NCBI GenBank assembly: GCA_023248915.1
Contig: JAHFDQ010000195.1
Location: 1-9,966, forward strand
Length of the DNA: 9,966 nucleotides
DNA from: Archangiaceae bacterium
Lineage (GTDB): Bacteria; Myxococcota; Myxococcia; Myxococcales; Myxococcaceae
Direction of reading: 5' to 3'
In this document: piece by piece, positions 1 through 4,872 of the stretch
Numbering within the stretch: position 1 is the stretch's first letter
Layout of the letters: each line of letters starts with the position of its first letter
Notes under the pieces: generated by a model
Told to the model about the DNA's origin: nothing
The model's database searches: none
Seen by the model: the letters and a program-made list of their open reading frames with translations, nothing else
Translations under genes and position numbers: made by a program

Positions 1-966
1 GATGCCGTAGGTCGGCACCGGTTCGAGGGTGCGCAGGTAGCCGGCGCGCAGGTTCGAGGTGTCGCTCATCAGGTAGGCGACCTCGAGGTGGCTGATCACC
101 GTCTTGGCCTTCACCACCCCGAAGTCTTGCGCCCAGCCTGCCTTGACCACCGCCGAGATCTTCGGCGACACCAGGCCCGAGAGGCCGACGGTCGCGTGCA
201 ACAGGAGCGGCGACTTGTTCGACGAGGGATCGGCGTAGGACCGGGTGTCGAAGCTGGAGTCGAACACCACCGCCGTCTTCGGCAGGAAGCGCCAGCGCGC
301 GTCGAGCTCGGCGCGCAGGTTGTTGTAGGCCATTCCCGCCAGGGCGTTCGTGCTGCAGGAGGGGTCGGTGCCGCAACCGGGCACCGCCAACGTGGACCAG
401 GGCTGGAAGATTTCCATGCTCCACGCCCCCTTCGGGCTGACCTCCAGGGCGCCTCCGCCGGGGCGAATGGGCACGGCGGCCCGAAGCGTGTTGGCGAAGG
501 ACAGCACTCCGACTCCGAGCGCGGCGTTCGAGGTGCGGTCCGACCGGCTGAGGTGGTCGCCCAGGTCGAACGAAATCTGCCCCGCGGGGTTGAAGTTAGC
601 GTCGAAGTCCACCGCCGACTCGAAGTGCGACAGGGCCTGCGAGCCCGCCGACAACAGACCCATGTAGTAGACGTACTCGACGTTGCCGTCGAAGTTCACC
701 GCCACCGTCTGAGAGGGCAACTCGAGCTTCAGCCCGGGGCGGAAGTGGGTGATGGCCTCGGACCCCAGGACGGTGCCGCCGCCGGCGACGGGGAAAAACC
801 CGGCCGCCGAGTCCATGCCCAGGTCGAGGTCGAAGTACGGGTGCACCCGGCCGTCGCCGACCTTGATGCCGTTGGCGCTGGAGGCCTGACCCAGCGCGGT
901 CGCCGAGAGACAAATCGCGGCGACGGCGCAGAGCGAAGCGCAGCACTTCTGTCCAGCCGTCCGCAT
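1..966 (-). CDS. Probable outer-membrane beta-barrel protein, GltH/NfsH-like (C-terminus off window)
   Basis: The frame opens at ATG 966 and runs without a stop to base 1, giving the first 322 residues. Residues 1-26 form a signal peptide (basic n-region, hydrophobic core, ALG-Q cleavage site). It has several Cys but no usable lipobox, so signal peptidase I is expected. The mature part consists of short alternating hydrophobic/polar stretches rich in Tyr, Phe, Gly and Asp (for example FDGNVEYVYYM and HLEVAYLMSD), as in transmembrane beta-strands. A C-x5-C pair (Cys198, Cys204) sits in a Gly/Asp/Pro segment that looks like a surface loop. Glt and Nfs machineries contain outer-membrane barrels (GltA, GltB, GltH in M. 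xanthus), and position after gltDEFG favours the H type, but this is inference. An unrelated porin-like protein is the alternative. No clear Shine-Dalgarno precedes the ATG; a GTG two codons upstream is an alternative start. Confidence 0.7.
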   Translation of the reverse strand, partial: MRTAGQKCCASLCAVAAICLSATALGQASSANGIKVGDGRVHPYFDLDLGMDSAAGFFPVAGGGTVLGSEAITHFRPGLKLELPSQTVAVNFDGNVEYVYYMGLLSAGSQALSHFESAVDFDANFNPAGQISFDLGDHLSRSDRTSNAALGVGVLSFANTLRAAVPIRPGGGALEVSPKGAWSMEIFQPWSTLAVPGCGTDPSCSTNALAGMAYNNLRAELDARWRFLPKTAVVFDSSFDTRSYADPSSNKSPLLLHATVGLSGLVSPKISAVVKAGWAQDFGVVKAKTVISHLEVAYLMSDTSNLRAGYLRTLEPVPTYGI

Positions 967-1084
967 GTTCACGCAGAACGCGCCCGGCGGCGCGCTTTTC
1001 CGGTTCCCCTCGGGCAATTCGATGACGCTATGGCCTTGAGTTCATAACACGGCAACCCCGCCAAACCACATGATTTGTCCCCAT
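967..1084 (-). other. 118-nt intergenic gap before the barrel gene
   Basis: The gap separates the stop of the exported helical protein from the start of the barrel gene. I found no strong promoter. The best match is TTGCCG, 17 nt, CATAGC, around 1020-1050, which is too weak to call. Apart from the inverted repeat next to the barrel start I see no terminator or operator. The size would allow a promoter, or the barrel may be read through from the promoter at 1689-1718. Confidence 0.4.
979..994. repeat. Perfect GC-rich inverted repeat upstream of the barrel gene
   Basis: Two 6-bp arms, CGCGCC and GGCGCG, flank a 4-nt loop. In the minus-strand transcript this hairpin ends 12 nt before the ATG at 966, where a ribosome-binding site should be, and no AGGAG-like sequence is visible there. 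It might restrain translation of the barrel gene. In this GC-rich DNA it may also be chance. On the plus strand it is followed by CTTTTC, but no plus-strand gene reads into it. Confidence 0.35.
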
Positions 1085-1633
1085 TTACAGGGTGGGGCTG
1101 GCCGGCGGAGGCCTCGAAAAAATGATGTGCGGCAGCTGCGGGATGCTCGGGTCTCCCGCGGGCAGGTCGTCCGGCACTTCCACCTCGACCGTGAGGTTCT
1201 CGTCGGTGCGGAAGGCGAGCTGGCCGATGCACTCTTCGGACTCGGCGCGCAGCTGCTCGATCTTCCCCTTCGCGATCGTGACCTTGGTGAACTCGTGGTT
1301 CGACGCCGACGACTCGCGCTTGGCCACCGCTTCCTGCAGCGCGACGTCCGACTGCTCGGAGATTCGGAGCAGGCCCTTGACCTGGGTCAGTTTCTCGTTC
1401 ACGCAGTTCAGCTTCACGACGTCTTTGGTGTTGCGCGCCTCTTCCAGCTTGCCGAGCACGTCCTTCAACACCTGGCCCATGCGCTTCAGGGCCTCGCTGC
1501 TGATGCGCAGCTTCTCGGGGTCGGGCACGTCGGAAGCCTTCTCGGAATTGACCGCCGCGGGAGGCGGGGCCGCTGCGTCTTGGGCCCTCGCAGCGCCCAC
1601 GAAAAGCAACGCTAGAAGGATGCCGCTCCGCAT
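1085..1633 (-). CDS. Exported helical protein of unknown function, 182 aa
   Basis: The ATG at 1633 is chosen over an in-frame upstream start because a good ribosome-binding site (GGGAG, 5 nt away) precedes it and the protein then begins with a signal peptide. Residues 1-17 are the signal peptide (MRSG, hydrophobic core, cleavage after ARA). A Pro/Ala-rich stretch follows (about 20-40), then a helical charged region (42-140) with heptad-like spacing and two cysteines (Cys77, Cys135) that could form a disulfide in the periplasm. Residues 145-155 form an acidic, strand-like piece, and the C-terminus is Pro-rich (154-182). I recall similar conserved hypothetical proteins in myxobacteria but no assigned function. 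It appears to have its own promoter and lies upstream of the barrel gene, which suggests a periplasmic partner. There is no membrane helix beyond the signal. Confidence 0.8.
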   Translation of the reverse strand: MRSGILLALLFVGAARAQDAAAPPPAAVNSEKASDVPDPEKLRISSEALKRMGQVLKDVLGKLEEARNTKDVVKLNCVNEKLTQVKGLLRISEQSDVALQEAVAKRESSASNHEFTKVTIAKGKIEQLRAESEECIGQLAFRTDENLTVEVEVPDDLPAGDPSIPQLPHIIFSRPPPASPTL

Positions 1634-1636
1634 TGG

Positions 1637-1643
1637 CTCTCCC
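1637..1643 (-). promoter_or_regulatory. Ribosome-binding site deciding the start at 1633
   Basis: The minus strand reads GGGAGAG just upstream of the ATG, with the GGGAG core 5 nt from it. The longer in-frame start at 1690 would overlap the promoter -10 box and would add an unlikely basic leader before a signal peptide. Confidence 0.65.
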
Positions 1644-1688
1644 AACTTCAAACCCCGGCCCTTACAGGAAGTTTTCCGACGACGGGAC

Positions 1689-1718
1689 ACTTTATGGGTG
1701 GCCGCCGAGGGGTGTCAA
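1689..1718 (-). promoter_or_regulatory. Sigma70-type promoter for the exported helical protein gene
   Basis: On the minus strand a perfect -35 hexamer TTGACA (1713-1718) is followed after 18 nt by TAAAGT (1689-1694), a 4/6 match to TATAAT. Transcription would start near 1682, leaving a leader of about 48 nt before the ATG at 1633. It lies in the largest gap so far in the gene string (98 nt), where a new transcription unit is most likely. A perfect TTGACA is notable in such GC-rich DNA. Confidence 0.55.
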
Positions 1719-1731
1719 CGCGGCGAAAAAC

Positions 1732-2178
1732 CTACAGCCTGCCCGCCAGCCGGGTATTCGCGTCGCGCAGGCGCGAAGACAGCACGCGGGCGATGTTGAT
1801 GACCACGAAGGTGAACCCGTCGCGGTGCTGCTTTCGAAAGGTGGTCAAATTCTCGGCGGTTAGGTGAAGTAGCTCGGCGTCCGAGCGAGCTCGCACCGTC
1901 GCCGACCGGTATTCCTTGTCGATGAGGCTCATCTCGCCAAAGAACTCGGGAACGCCCAGTACGGCGATCACCTTCTGCTCGCCCGCCGCGTTGCGCCGGA
2001 CGACTTCGACCTCTCCCGAGCCAATCACGTAGAGGCTGTCGCCCAGCTCGCCCTCTTCGAAGACCACCTGCCCCGACGAGAAGCGCCTCGGGCGAGACAG
2101 CTCGGACACGTACTCGAGCTCCTGGTTCGAGAGCATCTCGAACAAGGGTGACGATGAAAGGACTCCCAGCTTCTCCAT
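1732..2178 (-). CDS. Stand-alone cyclic-nucleotide-binding domain protein, 148 aa
   Basis: This is a single Crp/CAP-type cNMP-binding domain with no DNA-binding helix-turn-helix or other effector domain, so it probably acts by protein contact in the cytoplasm. An N-terminal helix (10-28) leads into the beta-roll: GQVVFEEGELGDSLYVIGSGEVEV at about 36-59 holds the conserved glycines. The phosphate-binding cassette is FGEMSLIDKEYRSATV (80-95), with Glu82, Arg91 and Ser92 in the places of CRP Glu72, Arg82 and Ser83, so binding of a cyclic nucleotide is plausible. The hinge C-helix is about 121-142. The start at 2178 has a GAGGGGA-like site about 9 nt upstream. It follows the coiled-coil gene by 18 nt and so is probably co-transcribed with the glt-like genes. 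Which nucleotide it binds cannot be told from the sequence. Confidence 0.88.
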   Translation of the reverse strand: MEKLGVLSSSPLFEMLSNQELEYVSELSRPRRFSSGQVVFEEGELGDSLYVIGSGEVEVVRRNAAGEQKVIAVLGVPEFFGEMSLIDKEYRSATVRARSDAELLHLTAENLTTFRKQHRDGFTFVVINIARVLSSRLRDANTRLAGRL

Positions 2179-2196
2179 GGACTTGGTTCCCCTCGC

Positions 2197-3171
2197 TCAG
2201 GCGCCTGCCGACCGGATTTCACCTTTGCGGCCGGTCAGGAAGTACTCCTCGAAACGGCGGTCGCCTTCCTCGCTCGACGGCGCTTCGTCCCGCGCCGGCT
2301 CGAGGAAGGACACCCCGCGCTGGCGTTCGACAGAGTAGATGGACAGGGGCTTGACCTCGACGTTGTAGCTGTCGGCATCCTCGACCAGGGGAATGCAGAA
2401 CGCCAACTTCTGGTTGCCCTTCTGGCGGAAGTACAGGAAGTCGGCCCCGGCCGCGCAGCCGAACCGTTCCTTCGCCTGGTCGAGCAGGCCCTTTGTCTTC
2501 GCCTGCGCCGCGGCCACCGCTTCCTGTGCCTTGTCGGCGTCGGCCCGCAAGGCCTTGCTCTTCTGCTTGCGCTCCTCGGCGAGCGCGAACAGCGCCTCGG
2601 CTTCCTTACGCACCTTCTTGCCCCGGCCGCGCTGCTCGGCGACCAGCAGGCTCACCTCGGCGCTCTTCGCCCAGATGCGCTCGACCTCGTCCCACAGCCG
2701 GTTCTTCCGCGCCGTCTCGCGCTCGTAGTCCGCCGCGGCGGCGCGCTGCGCCCGTTCGGCCGTCTTGCTTTCCGTCTCGGTGCGCTTCGTCGGCTGCTTG
2801 ACGTGGGCCTCGCGGCTCTCTTCGAGCACCTTGTCCGACGCGCCCAGCTTGTACCAGAGGTCGGAGACCTTGAAGCGCTGCTCCTCGAACTCGGCGATCA
2901 CCCGGAACGACCGGTTCTCGAGCTCGGTCGCCTCGAACACCATGCTGGCCGCGCCGTCTTCGGCCTCGCCGGCCCGGTACAGGGTGTCGATGGCGTTCTT
3001 CTGCGTCAGCTCGGCGCGAAACTCCATCAGCGACGTCTGGGCCAACAGCTCGTCGTACCGTTCTTGCGCGGCCGCCGACGCCTGCCGCGCGGCGACCAGC
3101 TCGCCCCACCACTCCAAAAATTCCGGGTGGGACAGGAGAGACCGCACTTCGGAAAGACGCTTCGGCTTCAT
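2197..3171 (-). CDS. Cytosolic coiled-coil protein of unknown function, 324 aa
   Basis: I do not recognise the family. The start is set at ATG 3171, which has an AAGAG site just upstream. A longer open frame to 3333 would overlap the gltG-like gene and encode an implausible His/Arg-rich leader. There is no signal peptide or membrane helix, so a cytoplasmic place is inferred. Residues 1-30 are amphipathic with a WW pair at 21-22. Residues 30-235 are mostly helical and rich in Ala, Glu, Lys and Arg, likely several coiled coils, with a break near 123-133. Residues 238-290 have a different, globular look (FLYFRQKGN..LAFCIPL, YNVEVKPLSIYSV), suggesting a small beta domain, and the tail is acidic. 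It lies 65 nt after the gltG-like gene and 18 nt before the cNMP-binding gene, so a cytoplasmic scaffold or adaptor of the machine is a reasonable guess. Confidence 0.8.
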   Translation of the reverse strand: MKPKRLSEVRSLLSHPEFLEWWGELVAARQASAAAQERYDELLAQTSLMEFRAELTQKNAIDTLYRAGEAEDGAASMVFEATELENRSFRVIAEFEEQRFKVSDLWYKLGASDKVLEESREAHVKQPTKRTETESKTAERAQRAAAADYERETARKNRLWDEVERIWAKSAEVSLLVAEQRGRGKKVRKEAEALFALAEERKQKSKALRADADKAQEAVAAAQAKTKGLLDQAKERFGCAAGADFLYFRQKGNQKLAFCIPLVEDADSYNVEVKPLSIYSVERQRGVSFLEPARDEAPSSEEGDRRFEEYFLTGRKGEIRSAGA

Positions 3172-3236
3172 GGGCTCTTTATGCCACGGATGGCGAGCCG
3201 CGGGATCGATTTCGAGCGCCGCCGCGCCCGCCGCCG

Positions 3237-4577
3237 TCAGGAGGCCGGGGTGAAGACGAACGGGTAGGCGACGGTGACGTCGCTCGCGGGCTTGAAGGGG
3301 AAGACCCAGGTGCGGATGACGGTGCGGATGCACGACGCCACCGCGTCGTTGGCGAGGGTGTTCTCTTCAATCTCGATCTCGGCCGACCGCCCCGCCGGCG
3401 TGATGGCGAAGCGCACCACCACCTTGCCCTTCAAGGACGGGTTGCGCTTGAGCTCGCGCTCGTAGCAGTTCTGAATGGCCATCATGCGCTGCTTGACGTA
3501 GCGGGCCAGGGCCTGCCGGTCTACGTCGGCGCTGTCGACTTCGGGGGCGGCGTCCTGCACCCGGCCCGAGATCTTCACCTCGGCCTTGGTGCCCAGGTTG
3601 ACGTTGCCGCCGCCGCTGGTGCCCAGGTCGCCGATGCTCGCCGTCGACCCCGAACCGCCGCCCTTGGGGCCGCCGGCTCCGACCGAGTCGGCGGTGGCCA
3701 CGCCCACGCCGCCGGCTCCGGCCAGCGCGCCGGCGATGTCGGCCGACCCGGTGCCCGACCCCAGCACGTCTTCGAACGCCCCGGCTCCGCCGCCGCCGGC
3801 CGCGCCCAGAATTTTCAGCAACCCCTTCGACGACACCGTCTTGGCCACCGCGGCCTTGTGCGCGGCCGCGTCGACCGGGGCCGCGTTCTTGGCGTCCTTC
3901 GAGTCGTCCTTCTTGGCGTCTTTCTTGTCGTCCTTCTTCTCGTCGGTGCCCGTCTTGGCTGCTTCTTGCTGCTTGGGCGGGTCGATCTTCACCGGCATCA
4001 TCACCTTGGCGAAGCGGTCGGGCAGCTCGTCGAGCGAAAGCTCGCGTTCCTCGGGCATCGGCTGGCAGGCGATGAAGGTCGCCCCCGAGAAGTGGAAAAA
4101 GAGCGACGCCGACAGGATGACGAAGAACACCTGGTCCATCGACTGCCAGACCGAGCCGCGAATGGTCGGCGGCAGCTCGGGCTTCGCAGGTTCGGGCGGC
4201 GGGTTGACGAACTGGAAGAGCAGGGTGACTTCGCCGAGCGAGACCTTGCCCTTGGCGGTGTCGTTCAGGGGCAGCACGAAGACGTTGCCGCGCTTCTTGG
4301 CCAGGCCCTGAGACCGCAGCGAAGCGAAGTCGACGTCGGCGCTGCCCAGCCGCACCCGCCCGTCCATGGCCTCGGTGAAGCCGAGCGAGTATTGGCCGTT
4401 CTTGAGCTCGAAGACCGAGAACGAGGAAGGCAAGTTCGAGGCGGGGACGACGAAGGTGTTGCGCGCGTCCTGGCCGATGGTGACGTCACCCTTCTTCTTC
4501 AGGTGTCGCTCTTCGATGATCTTGCCGCCCTGGATGATGCCGACGCGCAGGATTTTGTGTGTGGGTGCGGCGACCAT
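3237..4577 (-). CDS. gltG: GltG/PglI-like inner-membrane protein with FHA-like and AgmX/PglI C-terminal domains
   Basis: Predicted 446 aa. ATG 4577 is preferred over a TTG at 4616 because AAGGA lies 4 nt upstream. Residues 8-125 form a cytoplasmic FHA-like beta domain (VTIGQDARN, NGQYSLGF, VRLG). A single membrane helix is at about 148-170. The periplasmic part has a Lys/Asp-rich linker (211-230), a Gly-rich linker (259-325) and a TonB-like domain (about 333-446) with the AgmX/PglI signature AIQNCYERELKRNPSLKG and a following strand VVVRFAITPAGR. Cys371 and Cys416 in this domain could form a disulfide. In M. xanthus GltG is an inner-membrane part of the gliding complex and NfsG of the sporulation complex. 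The layout suits linking cytoplasmic control to periplasmic and outer-membrane parts. The FHA-like domain lacks the usual Arg and His of phosphothreonine binders. NfsG is the alternative name. Confidence 0.85.
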   Translation of the reverse strand: MVAAPTHKILRVGIIQGGKIIEERHLKKKGDVTIGQDARNTFVVPASNLPSSFSVFELKNGQYSLGFTEAMDGRVRLGSADVDFASLRSQGLAKKRGNVFVLPLNDTAKGKVSLGEVTLLFQFVNPPPEPAKPELPPTIRGSVWQSMDQVFFVILSASLFFHFSGATFIACQPMPEERELSLDELPDRFAKVMMPVKIDPPKQQEAAKTGTDEKKDDKKDAKKDDSKDAKNAAPVDAAAHKAAVAKTVSSKGLLKILGAAGGGGAGAFEDVLGSGTGSADIAGALAGAGGVGVATADSVGAGGPKGGGSGSTASIGDLGTSGGGNVNLGTKAEVKISGRVQDAAPEVDSADVDRQALARYVKQRMMAIQNCYERELKRNPSLKGKVVVRFAITPAGRSAEIEIEENTLANDAVASCIRTVIRTWVFPFKPASDVTVAYPFVFTPAS

Positions 4578-4581
4578 GTCT

Positions 4582-4586
4582 TCCTT
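4582..4586 (-). promoter_or_regulatory. Ribosome-binding site deciding the gltG-like start
   Basis: The minus strand reads AAGGA within AGAAGGAAGAC directly before the ATG at 4577. This favours that start over the TTG at 4616, which would have no comparable site and would add 13 residues of no domain value. Confidence 0.7.
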
Positions 4587-4619
4587 CTGACTCCGTTGCC
4601 CGGGGCCGGGTTCCAAACG

Positions 4620-4856
4620 CTAGAAAGGGTCTTTCTCGATCGACTTTTCCACCTTGGGCACGAAGCTCTCGGCCCGGTTCAGCTCGTCGAAGATGAGGTT
4701 CGACCGCTGCAAGATGTAGAAGGCCTGCGGCTTCTGGATTCGGCCCTCGACGGTGATGGCGTCGAGCCTAATCACCTTCTTCTTCTTGGCCGGCGCGGCC
4801 TGGCCGAAGGCCGTGGCCCCCGCCAGCACCACCCCCAACGCCAAGAGCTTCCACAT
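4620..4856 (-). CDS. gltF: Small exported GltF-like protein, 78 aa
   Basis: A signal peptide is clear: MWK, a hydrophobic core, and cleavage after FGQA at about residue 20. The mature protein is only about 58 aa: a basic KKKK patch, then VIRLDAITVEGRIQKPQAFY, which looks like the two-strand start seen in TonB-associated periplasmic segments, then a helical charged tail ending EKSIEKDPF. No lipobox is present, so a soluble periplasmic place is inferred. It starts 16 nt after the gltE-like stop, with GAAAGG in the gap, and ends 42 nt before the gltG-like start. The name rests on this position between E and G in both the glt and nfs clusters, plus being small and exported. I cannot confirm it by alignment. 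It is certainly coding in context, as the frame, signal peptide and spacing agree. Confidence 0.65.
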   Translation of the reverse strand: MWKLLALGVVLAGATAFGQAAPAKKKKVIRLDAITVEGRIQKPQAFYILQRSNLIFDELNRAESFVPKVEKSIEKDPF

Positions 4857-4872
4857 GCGGTGCGCCTTTCGC

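Noticed and set aside
596..946. Minus-strand 116-residue open frame inside the barrel gene
   Set aside because: It is out of phase with the signal-peptide frame and encodes an Arg-rich sequence; it is a shadow.
88..1047. Plus-strand open frame of 319 residues opposite the barrel gene
   Set aside because: The minus-strand frame from 966 has a proper signal peptide and beta-strand pattern across the same bases; the plus product is Arg/Val/Gly-rich noise.
1004..1084. Sigma54-type promoter before the barrel gene
   Set aside because: GG and GC elements occur (TTGGCGGGGTTGCC) but their spacing is 7 or 12 nt and not 10.
1719..1760. Rho-independent terminator after the cNMP-binding gene
   Set aside because: A TTTTT run follows the stop, but the upstream stem (CCCG/CGGG) is only 4 bp; this does not support a terminator call.
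1732..2178. Crp/Fnr-type transcription factor
   Set aside because: The protein ends after the C-helix at residue 148 with no helix-turn-helix, and no frame continues into one; it is a lone ligand-binding domain.
3172..3236. Possible promoter or attenuator between the gltG-like and coiled-coil genes
   Set aside because: CATAAA is present as a possible -10 box but no -35 match lies at a fitting distance. A 5-bp GGCTC/GAGCC pairing has a 17-nt loop and no T-run. Too weak to list.
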